Positions 40,810-51,710 of a DNA stretch of 64,000 nt are shown in pieces; the stretch's first letter is position 1; every line of letters starts with the position of its first letter. The stretch is from Cryoendolithus antarcticus (lineage: Eukaryota; Ascomycota; Dothideomycetes; Cladosporiales; Cladosporiaceae). The notes under the pieces were generated by a model that ran no database searches, had not been told where the DNA came from, and was given only the letters and a program-made list of their open reading frames with translations. The translations under genes were made by a program, and so were the position numbers. The DNA lies in assembly GCA_002077065.1 (NCBI GenBank), contig NAJO01000019.1, positions 248,001 through 312,000 on the forward strand. The letters run 5' to 3'.

Positions 40810-41485
40810 ACCGATAAAGTCGAAGGGATGGAGGGATTGCGCTGAGGAAGAAGATCATTCGGCGGATGCATCAAACGCAACAGTTGTGCAGTGGGTCGGG
40901 TTCAGTGGCTAGACCTGGAGAACCAGGCTGTCTCTTGTACGGACTGGCGAAATGGTGAGATAAATGGTCGTGGGTACCACAAAAGTAGTCACTGTGGTCC
41001 GGACAGAGCCAGCCTCGAGTCTCCTGCTACCATCATGGAAAAGCACCTAGGGAGCGGGCGAGTGATAGCTAACCTCGAGTCGACTGCTCGTTACCGGTGA
41101 GAATGGCGCATTTCCAATAGTGGAACGGCTATCCTCGTGCGACCGTCCATCACTTCCGGCTTCAGTCGAACGCCTTCATCTCTATGGCGTGGCGTAGACG
41201 CGACATCAAGCACCTATCAACACTACCCGGAGGACAGCGTGTTGACGACCGTGCTCGACGCCCACGCAAAGAAAGCGAGCATCGAGCCTTGGGTGTTCTT
41301 GGCCAAAAAGAAATATAGGGAGACGCGAGCTGCCTTCAAGCCACAACGTAGCCTTGCAGGAAGGCCCAGACCGAATCAGAGTGTGCAAGGCTGTGATGAT
41401 TATTTCCAGTAGTCCTGCATCGCCCACTTAATGGTTCAGCGCTCCTTCGCTTCAAGGTCAGAGCCTTGTCAGCGCCAGTCAAGAC
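40810..41485. other. Intergenic region
   Basis: About 676 bases. An open plus frame at 41137-41412 begins with GTG and has no domain. Nothing else recognised; it should hold the promoters of both flanking genes. Confidence 0.45.
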
Positions 41486-42347
41486 ATGCCTGTCGATGGA
41501 GGTACGATCACCGTGCCGACGGTGTTGTCAGCCATTTCTGGTGCACTCACCACCACAGTTCGAATCACCGAGAAAGTCTTTGAGATCCTCGCGGTTGGGG
41601 AATAGAGCCGCAGTCTACTCGCAACGATCAATCAAGTCAACGGTCAGCTTGATACAGCACGGACTTTGAGGAGGCAGCGGTCGAGTCTGCTTTCTGCGAG
41701 CGAGAAGAGCAACATTGATCGAACCTTCGTCGAGACTGACGCGGCGCTGCAGCACGTCGCAAAGCTAGTCGAGCGCGCGAGAGTCGATCAACAAGTCAAT
41801 GGGGGAAGACTGGGCCACAATACTCGAATGCTCTTTGTGTTGAAGGATTCACCCAACATTGTTAGAAAGACACAACTTTGCATGGAGGAGCACGAATTCT
41901 GCTGACTCAGCGTGATCGCAGATGGTGTCTCTCACACAACTCGGCATCGCTGCGCAGCAACTCAATACCACCGTCATCATCCTATACACCCTCAGAGCCA
42001 CACCGCCCAGCTCCTGTAACGTGACATGTAATGGCAATAGGGTGCTCGAGCGAAGACCACCACCAAGCTACGAGGAAAGTCAGCTCATCTCATCGGCCCG
42101 CCTCAGAAATCTGCGCAAACGCGCGAGCATCATGGCCGACCACACGAACGACGTCGCGGTGCACGAGATGCCAGCGGAGATTCGGCAATCCTCTTTACAC
42201 GAGACCCCGGAGATGGCCTTTGACAGATTGTCCATCACGTCTTCTCTATTTGACGTCCCGTCCCGTACACCTCCTTCCCAAGATCCGACCATGGGAAGGG
42301 CAAGATCTCGGCGATGGCTCCAGACACAAAGTGCGCAATCATCGTGA
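41486..42347 (+). pseudogene. Uncharacterised fungal protein with PPxY motif, interrupted by an in-frame TAG
   Basis: Reads from ATG 41486 as MPVDGGTITVPTVLSAISGA and VRITEKVFEILAVGE, meets TAG at 41603-41605, then continues in the same frame as SRSLLATINQVNGQLDTART, LRRQRSSLLSASEKSNIDRT and FVLKDSPNI. A 61-base intron (41861-41921; GTTAGA donor, CTGCTGACTC branch, TCGCAG) joins to MVSLTQLGIAAQQLNTTVII, LYTLRA, and a PPPSYEESQ segment with a PPxY-type motif. The frame past the TAG is too long and coherent (about 227 codons) to be chance, and it resembles a widespread Dothideomycete family of unknown function with a helical RRQKASLL / DSP core. A CAG-to-TAG change would explain the stop. A downstream start is possible but no ATG lies soon after. 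Confidence 0.55.
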
Positions 42348-42455
42348 CTTGTGAGAGGAGCAGCGCTGGGAAATTTATCGCTAGCTACTAGGTACAGTGC
42401 GCGCAGAGCAGCCTGGTCAGGAACTCTTGCTGCCAACTGTGATCTCATGGCGCGT

Positions 42456-43986
42456 CTAATTCATATCTCGTGACGTCCATTTGCTCCAGGCTCGGTCCCT
42501 GATCTTCTGCGTTACAGGACGAACGATCGTCTGTGCATGGCGCAGACCTATGCCGCGCTCATCTGAGAGCTTGCTAAGCCCAGGCAATACTACCATGTAC
42601 TCTGCACCTTCGTCTCGAGCGTGTCGACTAGACACACGCCAGGTGAACTGTAGAGAGGACGCTTGCGACGATAGCATCAGTCCAATTGAGCTTGCAAGTT
42701 CGGTCAGTCTTCCAAGGTGATCCTTCGCAGATCCTTCGACTTCCTGATCATTCTCCCACTTTGCAAATGCAGTGGAGACCGTGTTGACAATATCCGTGGT
42801 AGCTTTGTAGCGTTCTGATTTGGCGAGTTCTTCATTCCGGCTGTCAGGGAACAGGTATGCCGTCAAGACTCGCCACTGCGAATATGCTTGTTGCAAAGCT
42901 AGTCACTGTCAGTTGCATTGACTGGCAAGCAAATCGCGGCAATGACAAACCGTCGGCTCTCTTCTCTTCGCCCTGTGCACCGTTTCGACTAGGCAGAACA
43001 GCAATATGTGGAGGTATGAGACTGGCGATCGAGTCCTGGCTTGGAGACATCCTGCTCGTGATTTCATGTGCTATGCAGTGTTTGAGAACGAACCCTTGCA
43101 AAGCAGGGATCTGCATCATGTCCGGCAGAGCCGAAGGAAGAAGGTTTGTGTCGACACTCGCGAGCGCGTCCAGCATATCCTTGGTCAGCTGCATCTCTTT
43201 CCTCGCATACACATTGTCGACATGTAGTCCAATCTGGTCCAGCAGTGATCGCACTTCCCCTGCTAATGTCTCATCATCTAGCGGCTGAGGCAAGAGATCA
43301 TTCTATGCGTTGTAAGTACCGGCAATGGGATTGATGGGACTAGAACGGTGTCGAGACATGGGCTTGTTGCCTCTGCTGACTTCATCCATCTGCGGACGCA
43401 CATCTCTCCTCCGTTTCTGACGGTAGATCAAAGCAGCCATTAGTAAGAGAAGCAGTAACACCACTCCTCCGCCGACGCCTCCGCCAATAGCAGCTGCGTT
43501 TGAAATGCCTTTCTTGGTTACACCAGCGGGGCTGCTTCCGTTTGCTGGTGCACTACTAGGTGCGCTGGAGGGGGACAACGCTTGAGTCGCTCCGACCGTC
43601 GAAGAAGCTGTACTAGTGTGGATAGTCGCTGATTCGGGGGCCAAGTTGTCAGTCGTTGATGATGCTGCAGCACTCGTCGATGAAGGTATCGCACTTTCAG
43701 TAGTCGGCGTCGTCGTTGAGATCGACACCAATGTGGTGACCACCACCTGAGGTACCGTCGTACTCGGTGGTGCAGGCGAATCACTCGGACCAGACGACGG
43801 GTCCGTTACGCTTGCTTTGCTTGTGCCGGTCGTCGACGGGTTGGAAGAGGGCTCAATGAGAGTCGCTATAGTGTTCGATGCTGCTCCGCTACTAGCACTG
43901 TTCAGTATTGCTGTGGGTGTGACGATCGTATTGGCGTCAACTGCTGTGGAATCTCCGTTTACCTGGCTATTCTGTGCAGTAGGCAT
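42456..43986 (-). pseudogene. Ser/Thr-rich single-pass membrane protein, interrupted by an in-frame TAG
   Basis: From ATG 43986 the frame gives a 160-residue Ser/Thr/Pro stalk, a glycine-rich hydrophobic span (AAAIGGGVGGGVVLLLLLLM), a basic stop-transfer (YRQKRRRDVR) and a short tail to TAG 43303-43305. In the same frame it goes on: LLPQPLDDETLAGEVRSLLD, QIGLHVDNVYARKEMQ, FVLKHCIAHEITSRMSP. A 52-base intron (42899-42950, GTTTGT...GACTAG) leads to ALQQAYSQWRVLTAYLFPD and VVLPGLSKLSDERG, ending at 42456. Stalk, membrane span and a LPQP...DQIELHVENFY / AYSQWRVLTAYL cytosolic domain are one protein in many Dothideomycetes, so the TAG cuts a single gene. The N-terminal extracellular domain and signal peptide are not found; a degenerate candidate (44011-44292) has a TTG start and another in-frame TAG. 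Probably a sensor-like surface protein. Confidence 0.55.
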
Positions 43987-44546
43987 GATCTTGTGGAGAT
44001 GCCGGGTTCGCTATCCTCCTTGAAGTATGGCAGAGGTTGGCCTCCGTCCAAGTGAGGTAGGAAGCAGAGCCGCTTCGTTGGCGAGAGGCTGAGCGCTAGG
44101 ACATTCGCAGCGCACTACCGCACCTTCTCTTGGCGTGATCGTGGACCCAGCCGCTGGTCCAGATGCACTGGTCGTTGCACGATCTGAACTTGTATGTTCG
44201 GAAGGGATTAGCGAAAGACGGGCATAGCTGGAAGAGTAGTCAGAAACCAGAGAGCAGAATAGCGCTAGTCGTAAGGACTTAGCAGGTTGCAACGTCTAGC
44301 GGAAGCTCTGACCATGTCGCGGTCGGCCGCTAGATTGCTGTGAGCCACAAGGCTGTGGGTGTATCAAAAGGTGACGCAGAGCTGACGGCTGGCTACTGGA
44401 AGCCGAGAATAAGCACAGACGGCGCTTGTATCATAGCAAGAGCGCTAGCATTGTGCTACAGCGTTATGTGCTTCCCAAGGTCCTGCAGACAAGCCTCTGC
44501 GCATGCAGGTGAGAAATGAAGCGGATTTCTCAACGACTCAGCGTGG
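43987..44546. other. Divergent region with a possible degraded N-terminus
   Basis: 560 bases. Minus frame 44011-44292 (LRLALFCSLVSDYSSS, signal-peptide-like) is in phase with the downstream membrane-protein gene but begins with TTG, is closed by TAG 44011-44013 and has a stop just upstream. It may be a decayed first exon. The rest should be the promoter of the Hsp70-like gene. Confidence 0.35.
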
Positions 44547-46721
44547 ATGTCGCAGGCCATCGGGTCATTTCGTGAACACCACCAACTCGGTAGCATCATT
44601 TCAGGCCACTGGCCGGTAGACTGGATCATCGCCATTGATTTTGGGATGACCTGTACAGGTGAGGGATTGATGCTGAAGTCGATTTGAAGGCCTAGCTGAC
44701 TGTGTTTCAGCGGTGGCATATAGCTGTGCGCCCGACTTCGAAGTCAGGTACATACAGAAGTGGCCAGGTAAACCGCAGCATGAGATCCACAACAAGGTCG
44801 ACACTGGTATCAGCTACGATGTCCGGACAGGACAGCTGAAAGCGTGGGGATTCCTATGCAACCATGATGACGTCGAAGAGGAAGTCAACCAATACTGGAA
44901 GCTCAATCTCGATCCCGCCTATTCTGGATTACCCGATGATCCTACTCAGGACGTCGCTGCGAAGTGGTATCGTGATTACCTGTTCTGCATCCGAGAGCAC
45001 ACCCTTGCATTCCTCAGAGACTCATTCCCTCATTTCGACCGCAAGAACGTCGAATTTGTCATCAGCGTGCCGACTGTAAGCGTTCTCCAGTCCACTGAAA
45101 CGCTCGAGTGACTGATTCCCTGCCCAGATATGGCGTGATCCTGGCCTGATTGCGCAAATCGAGAAACACATCCGAGCAGCAGGCTATGGCCAAAGTGTCA
45201 ATGAGAGAGTCACGGTCTCCCTGACAGAAGCCGAGGCAGCAGCAGTTTACGCACTGAAGTCCGGCATGACTGTCGGCGAGTGTTTCGTTGTCTGCGATGC
45301 TGGAGGCGGTACTACCGATGTCAATGTGTTGCGCGTTGTCAGCACCGGCACTCTTGCACTTGAAGCGCTGAGCTACGTGGAGGGTAGAGCTGTGGGATCA
45401 GTGCTGATCGACTACAAGGCGCAGCAGCTCGTCAGTCAGCGCTTACAGCTTATACGTGAGCATGTCCCAGGCGACATAGACGCTATAGCTGAGCGAATGG
45501 TGCGCGATGGCTTTCACAAATTTAAGTGTAGCTTTGGTAGCGTAGCCTACAACGCGTACACCAAGCTGAAGCTGCAGGTTCCTGGCTTGAACTTGGGCAG
45601 CGACTTTCCAGGCGTCGGTATCGAAGACTCTCGGCTCGTGATCTCTAGGTAAGAGCTCCGGTTCGCTCGAATCTCCAGTTGCTTCGACAGCGCGCGTGAC
45701 TCACCGTCCTTACAGTCATGACGTAGAGGCTATATTTGACGAGAAGGTCAATATCATATGCGGGCTAATAGACGAGCAACTGAAGATTGTAAAGGATTTG
45801 CATCCTTCCGAGACTATGGCAAGTAATTTTAAACGCCTACGCCATGGCGTTGCATGCGCTGACGCCGAAAATAGTCGCACCTGGTGTTATCTGGCGGGTT
45901 CGGTAGCTCGCCGTATCTTCGGAGAAGACTCAAAGAACGTTATGAGAGCGGATCAAACAGCATGCACACGAACGCCAACGGCATGAGAGTGTTGCTCGCA
46001 GATCAACCACAGCTCGCTGTCGTACACGGACTGATCATGGCCAGAAGTCAGCTTGTCAAGCTTGGACTTGATGTGTACGCCCAAAAGTGCTGCCCGATCA
46101 GCGTAGGGATCCTGAGCCGAGAGAAATATGATCAAACGAAGCACCAGCGTGAGACTGTGACGTTGGACCCATTAGACAACCAGAGATGGGCCGAGCGACA
46201 GATTCGGTGGATCATAAGTAAAGTATGCCAGAGCCAATCGTACGTTCAGATATGGCCGTGCTGACGAACCGCAGGGGGACGTCGTGCAAACAAAAACTCC
46301 CAAGTCGCATTCCTATCGACGCAAAATCCCGCTAGGTCAAGAGCGCACGCCGTGGCGGACTCGAATCGTGATGTCGACACTTCCCAAAGATCGACTCCCA
46401 GAGAGCTTACCCACAGACCGTCCATCAGACAGCGAGAGGGAGCTGTGCGAGATCGAGGCCGTCTTAGATCAGTCAACTCTGCGGCGGAAAAATCACCGAT
46501 GGTATCACCTCCGAAAAGAATACAAGCTCGCAGAGTTCAGCGTAATTCTGCACATATCGACTGGCCTAAGGTTTGAGATTGTGGACAAGAACGGGGCCCG
46601 CGTCAAGACTCACGAAGAGATCTCAGTGGCGTGGGAGCCAGTGCCGGTAGAAAGCGCGCAGCCCGAGGTAGCTCCGACCATGTATCCAGCAGCTCAGCAG
46701 ACCGGCTGGCATTGGCGATGA
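44547..46721 (+). CDS. Hsp70-like (HSPA12-type) ATPase
   Basis: Six exons: 44547-44658, 44711-45075, 45128-45648, 45716-45818, 45875-46222, 46275-46721; 631 residues. Phosphate-1 loop IIAIDFGMTCTAVAYSC, phosphate-2 CDAGGGTTDVNVLRV, adenosine motif LVLSGGFGSSPYLRRRLKER. Intron 4 (45819-45874) is a GC-AG intron with the consensus donor GCAAGT; only this call restores HPSETM|SHLVLSGGFGSS in phase. The C-terminus (GDVVQTKTP, WYHLRKEYKLAEFSVILHIS, GLRFEIVDKNGARV) matches the beta-rich end of the fungal Hsp70-family proteins of this type, which lack a normal substrate-binding domain. An actin-fold ATPase is certain; the client or signal is unknown. Such genes are numerous and variable in filamentous fungi. 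Stands divergent to a membrane receptor-like gene. Confidence 0.85.
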
Positions 46722-47574
46722 GGGTGTTGCCCGACCGTGGTCCATCGACGTGAGGGGCCGTGACACGGAGCGACAGGCAGCACGGTGCAAGATGCTCCAG
46801 TGGTGCTGATACGCTCACCAGCTTGCCATCCTTGGGGGGCTACAGAAAGCACCTTTGCCCAACTTTCGGAAGGCCGAAGAACAGCACCCAGCTGCAGAAA
46901 TAAGGCATCAGCACCAACTCACCAGAGTAAGGCGCCAGGACTAGAGTGTCAATTTTCTGACGCTAAGTCCTGGTGCATCGGTGGATGTTCATGTTGAACT
47001 AAGGCAGAAGTGAAGTTGCAACACGCCAATTGGCTATGGACCTGCTGCGGTGAAGACGGAGACGAGCAATGAAACCCTGATGCATGAGGAGGGAGTGTCC
47101 CACCGCCCTTCGTCGAGCAGATATCTCCCTATTCCAGGTGCTTTATAGCCAGATACATGTATTCAACATGCTGCGCAGTCTCCTCAGCAGCACAAACCTT
47201 GCGGCTCGCCGCGCGCCGCTTCCCGCACCCTAACCTCCTAGGGCTTCTACTGCGAAGTCATTATTTCCGCACGTAGCAGCGGAAGTTACGGACGTAAAAT
47301 GATACAAAGTACCTACGTCTCGTGTCGCTGCACTATTGCGGCACGTCAATCGCGAGAATCACAGGATGCTTCACAGTGCTTTGCGGGGCGTGACATGCTG
47401 GGGCATTGTCTCGTGCAAGCTGGCCTATAAGTAGTCCGACACACGACAGACCGATGAAGCGCGCACTTCATCGTGAAGCGTAACTCATCTGGCATGTGTC
47501 CAAGATAATTTTTCTCAGATCGTTGTTGCTACATCATTTCGCGGCTGGCTTCCTACAGGCGCAGCCGAGTCAAC
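46722..47574. other. Intergenic region, nothing recognised
   Basis: 853 bases between two plus-strand genes; contains the promoter of the carotenoid oxygenase gene. No tRNA or repeat noticed. Confidence 0.5.
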
Positions 47575-49474
47575 ATGGGTAAGGCCCAGGAAATGGACCA
47601 GGAGCAACGCCAGAAACAGCAGCACTACAAAGATTGGCCGAATGAGGCCGCCGTAGGCCATCCGTGCCACCTCGGAAGGCTCGAATCTTACTGACCTCGT
47701 TTTCAGTTCAACGCCAATGCGAACTTCGTAGACGTCCGAACCCCGATCGACATCTTGGTGGTGGGCCATTTCCCTCGATATGTTGCAGGTGCCCTTTATC
47801 GGACCGGACCTGGAGCGTACAAAATTGATTCTCCGGGCTCACAGAAAGGCATTTTCGCGGTAGACCACTGGTTCGATGGCTTCACCACCACTCACAAGTT
47901 CGTCATCCACGCGGGAGCGGACGATACCTGCGACCGTGTATGCTATTCGTCGTTCATGCAAGTAGAGAAGTTGATGGAGACTGCGAGAGACACTGGCAGT
48001 CTCGGCGCCGGTATCACCTTTGGACAGCGCGACCCCTGCAACTCCCTGTACCGCAAGGCCAAGTCTGTATTTGCGCCATTGACAACGAGTAACCCGTTTT
48101 CCAGCAACGTGGGTGTCGTACTGCGTAAGACATTACCAGCGGAGGCTGAATCAATCGACGAAAAGCGACGGGTGGGCAGACGCTTGATCACGATAACTAC
48201 GGACACAGTGACCGCTAAGCATGTCGATGCCGACACGCTCGAGCCACTCAGTATCACCACCCAAGCAGCAATCAACCCTAGTCTCATCGGGCAAATGTCC
48301 GCAGCCCATGTATGTCTCGATAAACAGATACATACGTCGAAAAGCGCTGACGCCTCTGTCCGTCAAGGCATCGCACGATCGTGTGACCGGCGAGCTCTTC
48401 AATTTCAATCTCACACTAGGCCCTACGCATTCTTACAAGTCAGTAATGAGTGCGTGCGACTCTTTTGAACCACGCTGATAGGTGAGCTAGGGTCTTCCGA
48501 GCCAGTCCTAACGGCGAGACCGAAGTCCTTGCGGAGATCAAGGGAGGTGGTGTGCGCGGGGCTTATCTTCACTCCCTCCTCCTGACAGAGAACTTCGTCG
48601 TGCTTTGTATCTGGCCAGCTTACTTCACTAGAATGGGTCTCAGTATGCTGTGGGAGCGGAACGTCATTGACGCACTGAAATTTGAACCCAACTCTCAGAC
48701 ACACTGGTTTGTCGTCGACAGGAAGCACGGTCGTGGAGTGGTAAGTGGCGCAATTGCTCTTTCATCACTCATGAGCTAACATGCAGTTTGCAGGTCAAAC
48801 AGTTCACCAGCCCGTCCTTCTTTTGCTTCCATACAGTCAATGCCTGGGAAGAGACACGAGCCGGCACCGATGTGGTCGACATAATCTGCGAGCTCGTCGA
48901 GTTACCCGATGCCAGTATTCTCGAGTTATTGCGCTACGAGTATATTGTCTCCTCCGAGGCTGTTCGGTCCCGGCCATTGGGCGGAGCAGACGACAAGGGT
49001 ATCCCGACCTCACATCTGGTACGCTACCGACTGGAACAGATTGCCGTCAGAGAGAAGTCCACAGACCGCCCTGCATCAGCCAAGAGAACGATGGCCGTGA
49101 TCAGCGGTGATCTCCCTCGTATCAATCCGCACTACGCTCTCAAGCCACACCGTTACGTGTACACAGCGCTGAGTCGAGGCAAGTCGTCATTTCTTGATGG
49201 CATTGGGAAGACTGATATGCGGAATGGCACAACGACAATATGGGAAGAGGCTCGGCATACCCCCGGCGAACCTATCTTCGTCCCACGACCCGGTGCCGTT
49301 GATGAAGACGATGGTGTTGTTCTCGTCGTTGTGTTCGATGGTGATACATCAAGAAGCTACTTGTTATGTCTAGATGCTACGAATCTGACTGAGGTGGCCA
49401 GAGCAACTGTTGATGGGCCGGTTGGGCTGGGGTTTCACGGACTGCACCTCCCGGCAACTCCCCCTAAATTGTAA
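47575..49474 (+). CDS. Carotenoid cleavage oxygenase (RPE65 family)
   Basis: Five exons: 47575-47652, 47707-48309, 48368-48438, 48491-48740, 48794-49474; 560 residues, all phases consistent. Blocks: YKDWPNEAAFNANANFVDVR, GHFPRYVAGALYRTGPGAYK, FAVDHWFDGFTTTHKF, IGQMSAAH|ASHDRVTGELFN, VFRASPNGETEVLAEI, YLHSLLLTENFVVLCIWPAY, FFCFHTVNAWEE and PVGLGFHGLHLP. The four iron-binding histidines of the family are visible: SAAH, AYLHSL, CFHTVN and GFHGLH. Fungal members cleave carotenoids such as torulene (Neurospora CAO-2) or stilbenes (CAO-1), or make retinal (CarX). The DWPNEAGF-like N-terminus is closest to the CAO-2 type, but substrate is inferred. All splice sites GT-AG. Lies upstream of an oxygenase-like gene and a P450. 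Confidence 0.88.
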
Positions 49475-49969
49475 AGATCCGCTGTAGCGGATGGCCAGAA
49501 ATCCGATCACATGGTCCCGTGGGCTAGATGGGAGACGACACGAGCAAAGCCGGTTCTGTGCGATAATGCACTGCTCCGATATTGTTGTGCAGAGTATGAG
49601 TCCGCTCATGCCGCGGCGTTGGTGATATTCCGTTCCGGGTTACACCAGCTCCATCGATAGACCTCTTGTACCACATACAGCAGGCAACGGCAGGCAGCCG
49701 TCCACCCATGTCAATGGGCTGCACTGCACACTCAGTCTACTTGGGGCATGTGGCTCCAATCTCGGCGGCAGCGGTAGGTCAATGCTATAAGGTCAATGCT
49801 ACGGGCGAGCTTTTACGACTGTTCGACTGCATCACCCTTTCAACTGGTTCCCTTGCCTGTTCGTGATCCTAGCACCTTAATCTGTCGCCACAGAACGCAG
49901 ACAGCTACACAGTGACATCGGGTAATAGTCGTACGTCCTCGAAACTGGTTCAGCTACTGGAGTTCAACA
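49475..49969. other. Intergenic region
   Basis: 495 bases; 3' UTR of the carotenoid oxygenase gene and promoter of the next gene. No feature recognised. Confidence 0.5.
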
Positions 49970-51670
49970 ATGAGCATGCAGAGCAGTGACTTCTCGACGG
50001 GCATGGCCCGTTTACCAGACGCTGTATCGCCGCATCCCGCATCAGTGAACGACAGCATCCAAGGGCAACATGTCAAGAAGCTCAGGACTCTGATCTCTGC
50101 GAGACGCTCAGAAGTCACCTTTGCATGCCGTGGACGACTTGCTCTGTCGACCCTACCTGATCCATCATTGGGACCAAGTATTCCTCCAGTATCTCTCAGG
50201 TTCGGTCCTTCTGGCCAAGGACATACACCGCAGCTGCCCTGTGTCGAGATTGACCCTGCGAAGTTGTCGCTTCTCGGAGCCTGCCGAGCAGCTACATTTG
50301 GCCTTGGAGGCCACGACGTCCTGGACGCGACATATCGAAAGGCTTTGAAGTTGGATACCTCGGACTTCTGTACCGGTCTCTGCCCATACAGCAGCGGTAT
50401 AGTTGCTATCATCGATCAGCTGTTGCTCCCCCGTTTCCACGAGCAAAGATCCATCAAAGCTGAGCTTTGCAAGCTCAACATCTATGGCGGCGAGACACCG
50501 GGATTGTTCAAGCCACATGTTAATACACCCCGAGGATCAGACCAGATTAGGAGCCTGGTCGTGTACCTGCCTAGTAATTTCGAAGGCGAGTAATGCTATA
50601 CCTCATGGCTTTATAAGACCACTGGACTGGTGACAAGCAGGTGGAAATCTCTCTGTACGCAATGCCGGCCGTAGTATGCGGTCTCAGTGGTCACGCAATT
50701 CTGCAACGTTGGCACAATGGGCCGCATTTCACAGTGACTTCGAGCATGAGGTGCATGAGGTGACGGCCGGTCATCGAACGACACTGACTTACAACCTCTA
50801 CACCACCACGAAGAACGATATGCGGATAAACGCCGTGCATAGCCTCAATGGCGCCGCGCTACCATTCCACGAACAGCTACGAACAGCGTTCGCGGACCCG
50901 TACTTTCTGTTCGAAGGCGGCGGTATGGGTGTCTACCTGCATCACATGTACCTTCACTCACATGCCCAAAACTCGAAGCTGCCTCCCAACTGTCCCAAGG
51001 GCGCTGATATGGAGGTTTGGGAGGCTGTGCAAGCAATCCGAGTTCCTATCTGTAGGAACGACGTTGAAGTCGAATCAGGAGAAGGATGCTGACTACGGCG
51101 AACTTTTTTCGAGGCCGACTCCGATGATGAAGAGGCGGCCGCTAGCGATACTGAGCAGTTGTACCCGCTGCAGACTTCCAAGACTTACTGAGAGACCGAG
51201 GAACGGGACTTCAAGACTCTCTTCATCGGTGAGAGTGCCGAGGTCAAGAAGCATCGCCTCATCAGGCTCAATGAGCCTGGGCTGAGAGAGGCGAGCGCAG
51301 CATTCGTTGTGGTAAGTCATCAATGGGGGCTACTGGAAGCATGCGCTAACCCAGTATTCAGTATGGAAACGAAGCTTCGCTTGGTCTGCAGTATAGCCAC
51401 GCTGCGTTGATCATCCAGGGCCCTTCAGCCGAAGACGGAAACGGCCGCGGTATGATCGGCGATGGTATATCGGCTGCGAAGGGGTCATCAGCCAACAGAG
51501 AAGCTATGCGTCATGCAGTCGAGAGGAAAAATGCGCCACGCCTGATAAGGGAGGAAATAAAGTTGTCCGCGGATGTAATGCATGGCATACTTGGAACCAT
51601 AATTCGACACATGGCATTTCATGCTATGCGACCCGTACATATAGCCCAATGCTCCGTCCATCTTCAGTAG
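49970..51670 (+). pseudogene. Fungal 2-oxoglutarate/Fe(II)-oxygenase-like protein with two in-frame TGA codons
   Basis: Exons 49970-50585, 50641-51311, 51362-51670. Intron 1 is best read as GC-AG (AAG|GCGAGT...AAGCAG), giving SNFEGGNLSVRNAGRSM in frame; intron 2 is GTAAGT...TTCAG. Blocks: CRAATFGLGGHDVLDATYRK, CTGLCPYSSGIVAIIDQLLL, IKAELCKLNIYGGETPGLFK, PHVNTPRGSDQIRSLVVYLP, WAAFHSDFEHEVHEVTAGHR, TTLTYNLY, and at the end AAFVVYGNEASLGLQYSHAA. H-x-D of the metal site appears as PHVNTP, where homologues have PHVDTP, so the aspartate is replaced by Asn. TGA at 51090-51092 and TGA at 51189-51191 interrupt the frame, which is otherwise open across all three exons. Most likely a recent pseudogene; readthrough at the first TGA (context TGA-CTA) is an alternative. 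Confidence 0.6.
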
Positions 51671-51710
51671 CATCCGTATGCGTTTAGCCACGAAAGAGAT
51701 TTTGGTTTGC

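Noticed and set aside
41861..41921. Apparent frameshift in the PPxY protein gene near 41.9 kb
   Set aside because: A 61-base intron (GTTAGA donor, CTGCTGACTC branch, TCGCAG) restores the frame. Only the TAG at 41603 remains unexplained.
41603..43305. Idea that TAG is reassigned to glutamine in this genome
   Set aside because: FOX2, PRO1 and the P450 end properly at TAG in the same window, so TAG is a normal stop here.
44011..44292. Signal-peptide-like frame as first exon of the membrane protein gene
   Set aside because: It starts with TTG, has a stop just upstream and ends in TAG; kept only as a possible degraded remnant.
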